Shown piece after piece: positions 9,305 to 16,936 of a stretch of 64,000 bases of DNA. The DNA lies in NCBI GenBank assembly GCA_902528375.1, contig CABZSS010000002.1:43688-107687 (forward strand), written 5' to 3'. Below the pieces are notes generated by a model. That model ran no database searches. It saw nothing but the letters and a program-made list of their open reading frames with translations, and was not told where the DNA came from. The position numbers and the translations under genes were made by a program. Source of the stretch: an uncultured Pelagibacteraceae bacterium. GTDB taxonomy: Bacteria; Pseudomonadota; Alphaproteobacteria; Pelagibacterales; Pelagibacteraceae. Numbering within the stretch: position 1 is the first letter of the stretch; every line of letters starts with the position of its first letter.

Positions 9305-10012
9305 ATGTCTAATTCTTTGCAGATTTTAATGCCCGCTTACAATGAGGGTAAAAATATTAAAAATCACATAACGAAAATTAATAATATTTTAAAAAAGAAA
9401 ATTAAATATTCATTCTTAATTTGTGAGGATGGTAGTTCTGATAATACGTTAGAAATTCTAAAAAAATTGAAAAAAAAATTTAAAATTCAAATATTGTCTA
9501 AAAAAATAAAACAAGGGTACTCTACAGCGGTGATGTCCGGTATCAAAAAAGCTAATGCTGATTATTTATTAATAATGGACTCAGATGGTCAATGTGACCC
9601 AAGACAAATCTTTAAGTTTTGGAATGTACGAAAAAAAGCTGATTTAGTTGTTGGATATAGAATAAAGAGAAGAGACTTTTTATATAGAAAATTTTTTTCA
9701 GATTTCGCAAAGTTTGTCTACGGATTTTTTTTTAAAGTTAAACTTAAAGATCCAAGTTTTGCCTTTTCTCTAATTCGAAAGGATGTTTACAAATCTCTTC
9801 AAAGCTTCACTCCATCTATGCCAGAGGGATTTTTTTGGGAATATAACGCCCGGGCAATCTACAAGGGTTACAAAATATTAGAAATAGGAATTAAACACAA
9901 AAAAAGAAAATATGGTGAGACCCAAATTTTCCGTGTTTGGAGACTACCAAAAATTGCACTAATAAATTTTATAGGATTGCTGAGAATAAAGTTTGATCTA
10001 TTAATGAATTAA
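9305..10012 (+). CDS. Family 2 glycosyltransferase
   Basis: This 235-aa GT-A fold protein begins with MPAYNEGKNI and the nucleotide-sugar segment CEDGSSDNT, and has the metal-binding MDSDGQCDP (DxD-type). It resembles dolichol-phosphate-mannose-synthase-like GT2 enzymes, which load a polyprenyl phosphate. It lacks long C-terminal membrane helices, so it would act on the cytoplasmic face. The next gene, starting 1 bp later, encodes a polytopic membrane protein, so the pair may make and use a lipid-linked sugar; that link is inference. Confidence 0.88.
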   Translation: MSNSLQILMPAYNEGKNIKNHITKINNILKKKIKYSFLICEDGSSDNTLEILKKLKKKFKIQILSKKIKQGYSTAVMSGIKKANADYLLIMDSDGQCDPRQIFKFWNVRKKADLVVGYRIKRRDFLYRKFFSDFAKFVYGFFFKVKLKDPSFAFSLIRKDVYKSLQSFTPSMPEGFFWEYNARAIYKGYKILEIGIKHKKRKYGETQIFRVWRLPKIALINFIGLLRIKFDLLMN

Positions 10013-10013
10013 T

Positions 10014-11243
10014 ATGATTGAGAATATAAAAAAAGATTGGACAAATTACTTCCAAATTTATGTCTTAATACTTATTTTTTTTGGAATTTTTTTTCTTTAT
10101 TCAAAACACGATGTTGGAAATGACTCTAGTCTTTCAGATTGGCTTATAAACTATGAAGGAGGTTTTGTTCGCCGGGGATTAATAGGAGAAATAATAACAA
10201 ATTTTTCAACCATACTGTCTATAAACTTAAGAGACTCAATATTAATTTTTCAAATAATTTTTTTCTTAAGTTATTATTTTTTGATTATGTTCTTTTGTAA
10301 AAAATTAATTCTAAATAGATTATTAACTTTAGCGATTTTTTCTCCAATTTTAATTTTATACCCAGTCGCAGAGATAGAAGTATTGGGACGAAAAGAATTA
10401 ATAATTTTTACTATTTTTTTATCTTATCTATTCTTTGATATTAAAAATTTAAAGATTCAATATATCTATAAATTAATTTTATTTCCAATAAGTATTTTAA
10501 CATGGGAGCCAGTATTTTTATTTTTTCCCTTTATTCTTTTAATTGATCTATTTGTTTTTAAAATTCAGAAATTCGATAAAAAACTTTTATATATTGCACT
10601 CAGTTATTTTGTATCAATATTTTTCGTTATACTAATTTATCTAAATCCATTCTCCCAGGAGAATTATTCTGTAATGAGTGATTTTCTCAAAAATCAATTT
10701 GGTGAAAAATGTTATATGTCCTGTCACTTTGTTGGAAATCAATCTGCAAATTCTTTCTCTGAACTTTTTCAAAATTTTTTAAATAAATTTAAATTCACTT
10801 ATGCTTTAAGATATTTAATTATAATTGTGGTTGGATTTTTTCCTCTGTGTCTACTCTTTGTTTATTCCTCAATTAATGGTAAAAATCAGATATTGATTAT
10901 TTCAAAATCTAAAAATCTTTTTTTTCCTTTTTTATTAGCTTTTTTACCAAGTACGGTCTTATATTTAGTTATGTATGATTGGGCAAGAGTAGTTCATATT
11001 AGCTACACTTTTTCCCTATTAACATTTTTGTATTTACTAAAAGAAAATTTTATTCAACTTTCAAATCAAAAAATTCAAACAAATTATTTTTCGAAAATAC
11101 CAAAAAAATTTTTTATAATAGTATTTTTTTTATTTGCATTTGGCTGGAACCCAAAAGTTGTTATGGTTGATGATGTGGCGTCAAAGCCTATTTATGCAAC
11201 TCCCTATAAATTCTATAAATATTTTATTAAAGGTAAATTTTAA
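10014..11243 (+). CDS. Polytopic membrane protein of unknown function
   Basis: The 409-aa product is extremely hydrophobic, with about ten membrane segments. A conspicuous polar loop near the N-terminus reads DWLINYEGGFVRRGLIGEI (about 42-60), and a second has KCYMSCHFVGNQ with two Cys at about 225-235. The layout is like GT-C or EpsG/Wzy-type envelope proteins, but no decisive catalytic motif was recognised. It starts 1 bp after the GT2 gene and its stop overlaps the start of the DCC gene (TAATG), so these three are translated together. Confidence 0.7.
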   Translation: MIENIKKDWTNYFQIYVLILIFFGIFFLYSKHDVGNDSSLSDWLINYEGGFVRRGLIGEIITNFSTILSINLRDSILIFQIIFFLSYYFLIMFFCKKLILNRLLTLAIFSPILILYPVAEIEVLGRKELIIFTIFLSYLFFDIKNLKIQYIYKLILFPISILTWEPVFLFFPFILLIDLFVFKIQKFDKKLLYIALSYFVSIFFVILIYLNPFSQENYSVMSDFLKNQFGEKCYMSCHFVGNQSANSFSELFQNFLNKFKFTYALRYLIIIVVGFFPLCLLFVYSSINGKNQILIISKSKNLFFPFLLAFLPSTVLYLVMYDWARVVHISYTFSLLTFLYLLKENFIQLSNQKIQTNYFSKIPKKFFIIVFFLFAFGWNPKVVMVDDVASKPIYATPYKFYKYFIKGKF

Positions 11244-11614
11244 TGAAGATAAAAGTTTTTTTTAACAATTCATGTAATATCTGCAAAATGGAAATCGACC
11301 ATTACAAAAAACATTCAAATGATAATTTAGAATGGGTTGATATTACAAATAATCAGGAAGCAATAAATCTTACTTCAAAGTCGTCAGCAGAATTATTAAG
11401 AAGATTACATGTAATCGATAACGGCGAAGTTATAGGGGGAGCAAAAGCTTTTGTAATTATTTGGTCTAAAATTCCAAAATATAAATTTTTAGCTAAATTA
11501 TTTAGTTTCAAACCTTTTTTTATAATTTTTCATTATCTTTATGAATTTGTTGCTTACTTTCTTTTTTTGAAAAACAAACATCAACTAAATGAAGAAACAA
11601 AATCTACCAACTAA
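11243..11614 (+). CDS. DCC-family (DUF393) thioredoxin-like protein
   Basis: The 123-aa protein starts [18 protein letters not shown], with a thiol pair C13-N-I-C16 at the position of the CxxC of DUF393/DCC proteins, which are predicted thiol-disulfide oxidoreductases. The mid-section [22 protein letters not shown] matches the usual 'hvi..dG.v..GaeAf' stretch. The first D of the family DxxCxxC motif is replaced by Asn. DCC proteins often sit near photolyase or cryptochrome genes, as here. Its 3' end overlaps the small DUF2256 gene by 26 bp. Confidence 0.85.
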   Translation: MKIKVFFNNSCNICKMEIDHYKKHSNDNLEWVDITNNQEAINLTSKSSAELLRRLHVIDNGEVIGGAKAFVIIWSKIPKYKFLAKLFSFKPFFIIFHYLYEFVAYFLFLKNKHQLNEETKSTN

Positions 11615-11717
11615 ATTATGCCCAGTTTGTGAAAGACCTTTCAAATGGAGAAAAAAATGGAGACTGAATTGGGAAAAAGTAAAATACTGCTCCAAAAAAT
11701 GCTCATCAAAAAGGTAA
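11589..11717 (+). CDS. DUF2256 small zinc-ribbon protein
   Basis: This 42-aa gene was read from the sequence. It begins [20 protein letters not shown] and ends with [11 protein letters not shown] before TAA at 11715-11717. The CPVC and CSKKC pairs form a four-Cys metal site, and the intervening Trp- and Arg-rich segment is the DUF2256 pattern. These tiny proteins are frequently found beside cryptochrome/photolyase-related genes; their role is unknown. It overlaps the DCC gene by 26 bp in another frame and the next gene by 19 bp, so all three overlap in succession. Confidence 0.88.
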   Translation: MKKQNLPTKLCPVCERPFKWRKKWRLNWEKVKYCSKKCSSKR

Positions 11718-13144
11718 ATTACCTAAAAAAAATTTTAATAACTTCCTTTCTAATATTACCAATAAATAATTCTAGTGCAGAATTTTTTCGAGATCTATCG
11801 AATATTATAGAGTTTAACGAGACAAGACTTAGTTATGGGGTATCAGTGACAGATATTAATATGGATGGAAATTTTGAGTTTATAGTTACAGGTTTTGGTT
11901 ATCCAAATCTAGCATTAACTTATATTGATGGTAAATTGAAGAATATAGCTCAAGATGAAATTTTTATAGATCAATTTAGAAAAACTATTGGGGTCGCAGC
12001 GTGTGATATTGATAAAGATGGCTATGAGGAGATTTATTTTTTAAATACTGATACTTACAGCGGAACAAAAAAATATTCTGATAGATTAATTGATAAAAAA
12101 GATGATTATTATTTTGATCTATTCGAAATTGAAAAAAATAAAGAAAGTCTAAATTTAACTGCAGGTAGATCTGTAGTTTGTGTCGACAGAAAAGGTACTG
12201 GTGAATATGGTATTTACGTAGCGAATTATGGTGGACCTACAAGATTTTATGAATTTGAAAATTTTAAGATAATAGACAAAGCTGGCTACCTAAATTTAAG
12301 AAATGTAACAGGTGGAAGAGCAGTAGTCTCAGGACATATATTAACTGACAGAGCTGATATATTTGCTGCAAATGAAAGAGGTGCGAATTTTCTTTTAAAA
12401 AATAATAATGGAAATTTTGAGGATGTCGCATTTGATTACAGAGTTGATGATGTAATTCAGAATGGAAGGGGAACTGCATTGTCAGATATTTATTATCGAG
12501 GAAGATTAGATATTTTGAGTGGAAATTGGTTAGGTTATCATAGAGCCTATGTTTTAGAAAATAACAAATTTAAAGATATAGGAAACAAAGATTTTGATAA
12601 ACCCTCAAAAATTAGAACAATTATTTCTGCAGACTTTGATAATGATGGATTTGACGAAGTTTTTATGAACAACATTGCAGAACCAAATAAGTTATTTAAA
12701 ATAACTGAAAAAGGTAAGTTTGAGGAGATAAAATTAAAAACAGCACTTGAAACTGAAGGATTTGGAACTGGAGCAGCAGTTGCTGATATTGATAATGATG
12801 GAATTCTTGAATTACTGGTTTCTCGAGGAGAAAGTAAAGCTCAATCTTTGACTTTGTATAAAGCAAATGTTGAAAAACAAAGTAAATTTTTAAGAATTAA
12901 ACCAATCAACAAATTTGGGGCTCCTGCAAGAGGCGCTACCGTAACCTTGATATCTAACAAAAGAAAACATTCAAAAACAATAGACGCTGGCTCAGGTTAT
13001 TTATGCCAAATGGAACCTGTGGCACATTATGGAATTCGAAAAAATGAAAAAAATTTTAAAGTAGAGGTCAAATGGACTAATGGGAAAATAGATTTTATTG
13101 ATAAAATTAAACTTAATCAAACAATTACCATAAATCAAAAATGA
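11699..13144 (+). CDS. Exported FG-GAP/VCBS repeat protein with ASPIC/UnbV domain (CRTAC1-like)
   Basis: Start chosen at ATG 11699 (481 aa) because it gives a normal signal peptide: KK-rich start, hydrophobic core LITSFLILP, cleavage after NNSSA. An in-frame ATG at 11645 would prepend 18 residues. The mature protein contains several FG-GAP-like calcium loops of the form DxxxDG ([40 protein letters not shown]), indicating a beta-propeller. The C-terminal [10 protein letters not shown]...[12 protein letters not shown]...HYGI is an ASPIC/UnbV domain. It probably acts in the periplasm or on the surface. It overlaps the next gene by ATGA. Confidence 0.85.
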   Translation: MLIKKVNYLKKILITSFLILPINNSSAEFFRDLSNIIEFNETRLSYGVSVTDINMDGNFEFIVTGFGYPNLALTYIDGKLKNIAQDEIFIDQFRKTIGVAACDIDKDGYEEIYFLNTDTYSGTKKYSDRLIDKKDDYYFDLFEIEKNKESLNLTAGRSVVCVDRKGTGEYGIYVANYGGPTRFYEFENFKIIDKAGYLNLRNVTGGRAVVSGHILTDRADIFAANERGANFLLKNNNGNFEDVAFDYRVDDVIQNGRGTALSDIYYRGRLDILSGNWLGYHRAYVLENNKFKDIGNKDFDKPSKIRTIISADFDNDGFDEVFMNNIAEPNKLFKITEKGKFEEIKLKTALETEGFGTGAAVADIDNDGILELLVSRGESKAQSLTLYKANVEKQSKFLRIKPINKFGAPARGATVTLISNKRKHSKTIDAGSGYLCQMEPVAHYGIRKNEKNFKVEVKWTNGKIDFIDKIKLNQTITINQK

Positions 13145-13827
13145 AAAAAATTTTAATTAAATGCCTATTATTAGTAGTTTTATTTCAAATTGAAGTGGTT
13201 GCTGAAGAAAAGAATTATCATAAAGAGCTAATAACTGATTGGTCTAGAATATTTCCAGATAAAAATAGAAATGCTGCTGGACCTAAATTTTTTAAGTATA
13301 TTATAGACAAAGAAAATACTTATAAAGATTTCATCGAGTATAATAAGTTATTTTGTGCTGTTTCTGGATCATTAATTGATCCTGATAGTGACTCGGAGTT
13401 TTTATTTGTTAAAGAGAGTAAATCAAATAGTAAAATCTGTGGCAATTATTACAGATGTTGTGTTCCATGCTCTTGTGATGTCATGAAGTATTCGGAAGTT
13501 CAAAAGATGAAATATAAATTTACAGATGGTCTAAAAGAATTTTACGTTATAACAATTAAAAATCCATGTAACAAAACTGATTTTCCAAATAGAGTAAACA
13601 AGAATTATTTTTGTAATGGGAAAAAAATCAATAGTAATCAAGTATATAATCTAGATAACAGAATAGTTATAGGTTTATTGCACAACGGAAGACTTTGTAA
13701 AAAAGATGATATAAATTTGGTCAAAAGTCATCAAATTACTGGTCAATATTGTGAATTGAGAAATAATACACCCCTTGAGAAATTAGATGCTGGTATGGGT
13801 GATATTTTTATTAAGCTTGCAAGATAA
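13141..13827 (+). CDS. Cys-rich exported protein of unknown function
   Basis: This 228-aa protein has a signal peptide ([23 protein letters not shown], cleavage near residue 21). The middle contains a dense cysteine block, CGNYYRCCVPCSCD (about residues 100-113), and further Cys near 139, 151, 180 and 199. The pattern suggests metal binding or several disulfides, but no family was recognised. It is coupled to the FG-GAP/ASPIC gene (ATGA) and overlaps the convergent photolyase-like gene by 17 bp. Confidence 0.8.
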   Translation: MKKILIKCLLLVVLFQIEVVAEEKNYHKELITDWSRIFPDKNRNAAGPKFFKYIIDKENTYKDFIEYNKLFCAVSGSLIDPDSDSEFLFVKESKSNSKICGNYYRCCVPCSCDVMKYSEVQKMKYKFTDGLKEFYVITIKNPCNKTDFPNRVNKNYFCNGKKINSNQVYNLDNRIVIGLLHNGRLCKKDDINLVKSHQITGQYCELRNNTPLEKLDAGMGDIFIKLAR

Positions 13828-14962
13828 ATTTTGATATTATTTTAGGAATATAATTTTTAAAATTAAAAAAACCTTTATTACAATATTGCCAGGAATACTC
13901 ATCGAGCTTTCTGTACAAAAAGTTAAGTTTAATGTTATTTGAATTTAAATAATCTAAATTTTCACCAACTGAGGGATATAAACCTATTATATTTTCACCT
14001 ATTCTTTTGACTTCACTTACATCTATAATTTCACAATCAATCGATTGATCTTTTAATCTTTGCTCCTGATCTTTAGTTAAATGTGACTTAAATTTAATAA
14101 CTTTTTCACTAAGTTTTATGGATCTATTTTCATTTTTATTTGAAACCAAATAGACTTTTTTAAATTTATTATCTTTAAAATCAGTATTTTCAAGAGAGAG
14201 ATTGTTTTCAAAAACTAATAAGTTATTTTGACTAATATCTTGAGGATTAGCAAAATTTTGTTTTATGATTGAGTATGTCTTTTCAGAAACTTTTGGTGGC
14301 GCGTTTTCATTCAATTTAATATTGTTGAATCTATTATTTGTAAATTTTTTGATATTCCATTCACTTGCTAAATAATGTTTTCCTTGAGTTTGTACTCCGG
14401 CAACCCATCTCCATCCAAGTGTATTTGATGCAGCATCACCATCATAGAGATGTTGCATAAAAAATTCTGCACCTAGTTGCCAAGGTAAATTTAATGTGAA
14501 TATCCAGATACTTGCAAACCACATTCTCGTGTGATTATGAAGATAATTGTTTTCTTTTAGTTCTTTAACCCATTCATTAAAGCATTCGATATTAGTATTT
14601 CCCTCTATCGCATTTAAGTATACTTTATTTTCCACGAATTTTTTTCTTATGCCGTTCAAGCTTACTAAATAGTCAGTCCATACGTTTGGTCTTAACTCAA
14701 GCCAACCCTTCCAATAAGTTCTCCAAAGAACCTCCTGTATAAACTTTTCATTTTTTGAAAAGGAAAACTTCGCAAGTGACTTTTTGATAATTTCAATTTC
14801 ATTAAGAACTCCATGAGTTACAAAAGGCGATAAGCAGGAGACGTTATCTCTTTTATCAGGACCAAAATCAAAGTTTCTCAATCTTGAATACTCAGACAAA
14901 TTACTTTCGATAAATTTATCTAAATTTTTTAAAGCAGTTTTTCTTGAAGGTTCAAAATTCAT
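13811..14962 (-). CDS. Photolyase/cryptochrome-like FAD-binding protein with reversed domain order
   Basis: The 383-aa protein begins directly with the helical FAD-binding domain of photolyases. CLSPFVTHGVLNE (43-55) is followed by QEVLWRTYWKGWLE and HNHTRMWFASIW. Then DGDAASNTLGWRWVAG (174-189) contains the Asn (180) and Trp (184, 186) positions around the flavin, and Trp161 is a candidate electron-transfer residue. The usual N-terminal alpha/beta antenna domain is missing. Instead a 150-residue C-terminal part (about 230-383) has the beta-alpha look of that domain (NLLVFENNLSLEN, KVYLVSN, KGFFNFKNYIPKII). The ATG has no Shine-Dalgarno and abuts a hairpin. Confidence 0.85.
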   Translation of the reverse strand: MNFEPSRKTALKNLDKFIESNLSEYSRLRNFDFGPDKRDNVSCLSPFVTHGVLNEIEIIKKSLAKFSFSKNEKFIQEVLWRTYWKGWLELRPNVWTDYLVSLNGIRKKFVENKVYLNAIEGNTNIECFNEWVKELKENNYLHNHTRMWFASIWIFTLNLPWQLGAEFFMQHLYDGDAASNTLGWRWVAGVQTQGKHYLASEWNIKKFTNNRFNNIKLNENAPPKVSEKTYSIIKQNFANPQDISQNNLLVFENNLSLENTDFKDNKFKKVYLVSNKNENRSIKLSEKVIKFKSHLTKDQEQRLKDQSIDCEIIDVSEVKRIGENIIGLYPSVGENLDYLNSNNIKLNFLYRKLDEYSWQYCNKGFFNFKNYIPKIISKFILQA

Positions 14963-15013
14963 AACAAGGCCAAGAGATATATAATTGTTTTAATTCAATC
15001 TCCAGGCCTTGTT
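14963..15013 (-). promoter_or_regulatory. Hairpin leader abutting the photolyase-like start codon
   Basis: The 9-base arms AACAAGGCC (14963-14971) and GGCCTTGTT (15005-15013) are perfectly complementary. Inside them, GAGAT (14974-14978) pairs with ATCTC (14998-15002). In the minus-strand transcript the structure ends at the base before the ATG (14962) of the photolyase-like gene, and no Shine-Dalgarno is visible, so it could control translation initiation. It lies in the only gap between this gene and the nuclease gene. There is no T-run, so it is not a classical terminator. Confidence 0.5.
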
Positions 15014-15021
15014 GACGCATA

Positions 15022-15720
15022 TTATATTGCTATATCTTGATGATAATTTTCATATCCACTTGCTTCTCTTAAATAATTGCAATGTGAACAACTATTTCCT
15101 GCCGCAGGAATTTTATCTTGTGACAGGAGCGCTGTTACTTCTCTTAAAAATTCAAAGAAAGCTTCATCATTCCTCGGTATTTCTTGCCAACTAACACTAT
15201 TTTTAAAATAGTAATCTTTATTCTCTTTAAGAAGTTTAGTTGGTTCTACAACAAAAAGACCAAGTCTGCTTACAGGTGCAAGAGCTGGTTTTCCCTCTGC
15301 AGCGTTCTCTAAACATAAAGCATAAGAATGTAATTGTCTCGAATACCTTTCAACATTAGAGTCTTTCACACTTGATGTTTTAAAGTCAACAACTCCAAAA
15401 CTTTTATCATCAAACCCAAGAACAGTATCGCTCTTACCTTTTAGATAAATGCTATTTCCTGTTCTACGGTCCTTGAAAGTTTTAGATTGCAACCAACGGT
15501 CTCCAAAAATTACTTTTCCAGCAGGTAATGATGGATCAATATCTCTTGGAGATTTTCCCTCAAAGTGATCTTTCATTATGCCGTCTATTTTAATAAAGAT
15601 GGTTGGCATGATACCCCTAGGTCTTGATAGACCTTCTTTAACTTTAAGATAGAAACATCGAGGACATTCCGAATAAAGAAATGTTAAGTCACTCGGGCTT
15701 AGTTTAAACAATTTGCTCAT
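15022..15720 (-). CDS. PD-(D/E)XK nuclease, Cas4/RecB-like, with four-Cys cluster motif
   Basis: The 232-aa protein has an N-terminal CPRCFYL (Cys19, Cys22) and a C-terminal CSHCNYL (about residue 213), a two-plus-two Cys arrangement like the Fe-S clamp of Cas4/AddB-type nucleases. Between them, GKSDTVLGFDD and GVVDFKTSS supply the Asp and D-x-K of the PD-(D/E)XK core. No cas1, cas2 or repeat array is present, so this is a stand-alone nuclease. Residue use (fewer Lys, Asn and Ile than neighbours) suggests transfer. No Shine-Dalgarno is seen before its ATG. Confidence 0.8.
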   Translation of the reverse strand: MSKLFKLSPSDLTFLYSECPRCFYLKVKEGLSRPRGIMPTIFIKIDGIMKDHFEGKSPRDIDPSLPAGKVIFGDRWLQSKTFKDRRTGNSIYLKGKSDTVLGFDDKSFGVVDFKTSSVKDSNVERYSRQLHSYALCLENAAEGKPALAPVSRLGLFVVEPTKLLKENKDYYFKNSVSWQEIPRNDEAFFEFLREVTALLSQDKIPAAGNSCSHCNYLREASGYENYHQDIAI

Positions 15721-15736
15721 AAATATATATTGATTT

Positions 15737-15776
15737 TAAACTCCCAGCAGCATTACTGCTGCTGGGCATGAGTTTA
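15737..15776 (-). terminator. Strong GC-rich hairpin between island genes
   Basis: A perfect 10-bp stem, CCCAGCAGCA (15743-15752) with TGCTGCTGGG (15757-15766), closes on a TTAC loop. Outside it, TAAACTC (15737-15743) pairs with GAGTTTA (15770-15776), giving an extended stem with a small bulge. It overlaps the stop codon of the GIY-YIG-like gene and precedes the nuclease gene. Only a weak T-run follows on the minus strand, so it may be a terminator, an RNA-processing or stability element, or a mobile-element remnant. Confidence 0.6.
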
Positions 15777-16502
15777 AATAACCAACCCTCCTTCAGTTTT
15801 AAGCACTGGTGGAAGCACTTTGTTATATTTAGGAAAAGTTCCATACTTATCTTTGAAAGAACAAATATGTTTCCTCTCTATCTTAAACCTCTCCGCTTTA
15901 TCATCGATTATCGAATATTGAATACAATCAAAATCCAATTTATCTTTGATATGCTGAGAAGCTCTTAGCCGTAGATTGTTTGTTGAACCAATTTCAACAA
16001 CGTGGCCCTCTTTAAGATATCTATAGACCCCCCCTTTTTTAGGAAGCTCTTTGTAACTTTGAACCTTATTTTCAAAATTTGCTTCAATAGTTACTTGATA
16101 GATATTGTCCTGTATTTGCTTTACAAACAACCTTCTCTCAGATCTGCTAGATGAGTTACGCATTGCATCAAATCTAGGAACTCTATCAATGAGTTCCTTG
16201 CATGAAACGAAGAAACGAGGTGTTCCACCATTGTTTCTTTGCGCATGAGTAAGAGGTAATGTTGTACCTCCATTCTCAATTTCCTCATTAGTAAGAAGAA
16301 TGAACAAATTGTTTGCTGTGCTATAGTCATCTCCTTTGATATCTAAAGCAAGCTTACAACGCTTATATCCACTCTTGATTATTTTTCTGCTGAAAGCCGT
16401 ATTAAAACTAAGACCTTGCTTCAGCACCACTATTTGAGGCTCATCCATTAAAAGATGAGATTGCCTTTTAAAAAAAGTAAGATTATTTATATCTACTGAC
16501 AT
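15774..16502 (-). CDS. GIY-YIG-like nuclease-domain protein
   Basis: This is a 242-aa protein. Its C-terminal 90 residues resemble a GIY-YIG domain: GVYRYLKEGHVVEIGSTNN (GVY at 158-160, EIG at 170-172 in place of GIY and YIG), then NLRLRASQH with the conserved Arg, a Glu near 199 (FKIERKHI) and Asn217 (KYNKVLP). The first 145 residues are not recognised. ATG 16502 is preceded by a strong AGGAGG Shine-Dalgarno. It overlaps the upstream 106-aa gene by 10 bp, so they are co-translated. The altered GIY and YIG triplets leave activity uncertain. Confidence 0.65.
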   Translation of the reverse strand: MSVDINNLTFFKRQSHLLMDEPQIVVLKQGLSFNTAFSRKIIKSGYKRCKLALDIKGDDYSTANNLFILLTNEEIENGGTTLPLTHAQRNNGGTPRFFVSCKELIDRVPRFDAMRNSSSRSERRLFVKQIQDNIYQVTIEANFENKVQSYKELPKKGGVYRYLKEGHVVEIGSTNNLRLRASQHIKDKLDFDCIQYSIIDDKAERFKIERKHICSFKDKYGTFPKYNKVLPPVLKTEGGLVI

Positions 16503-16813
16503 AAACCCTCCTTTTTCATAACCTCAGAAACATCAATTGCTATAAAGCTAATCTGAACATCGCCATCAAGCTTATCAGTCAACTTTCTTACAATAGGTGG
16601 AGTTGCAGCAATGCACTCAATTTTAGCGACAAATGTTGCCTCTATCATTTCAGCTATTTGCTTAACCCATTCCTGAGGTCTTTGATATTCATCCTTTGTC
16701 AAAGTAATAGATCTTTTAACAACGTTAAGAATACCTGTTGTTTCTTCACCTGTTTTTATTTTTACTGGAACAGGTAATAACTCCAGATTACTTGGTTTTT
16801 CCATTTTCTTCAT
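16493..16813 (-). CDS. Small protein of unknown function (island)
   Basis: The start was set at ATG 16813 (106 aa), which has a GGAG Shine-Dalgarno 6 bases upstream; the longer frame to 16825 would begin with TTG inside that ribosome site. The sequence is soluble, with no recognisable motif; it contains KTGEETTGILNVVKRSITL and a later QISFIAIDVSEV strand. Together with the GIY-YIG-like protein (10-bp overlap) it forms a two-gene unit. Composition is less Lys- and Asn-rich than the surrounding chromosome. Confidence 0.65.
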   Translation of the reverse strand: MKKMEKPSNLELLPVPVKIKTGEETTGILNVVKRSITLTKDEYQRPQEWVKQIAEMIEATFVAKIECIAATPPIVRKLTDKLDGDVQISFIAIDVSEVMKKEGLCQ

Positions 16814-16936
16814 GGTTTTCTCCAAAGTGCCAAAAACTTTTTTTCAAAGACTAAGTTTTTGAACATTAATTTAATGTCTTGCTTTGAAAATAATGAATGG
16901 ATTTTTAAAATTCTTTCAAAAAACTGGTTTATATTT

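Noticed and set aside
14963-15013. tRNA gene or fragment as integration site
   Set aside because: The stem is 9 bp with no cloverleaf arms, no T-loop GTTCRA and the length is only 51 bases.
15022-15720. Part of a CRISPR-Cas system (Cas4)
   Set aside because: No cas1, cas2, effector or repeat array is present; only the nuclease fold and Cys motif are similar.
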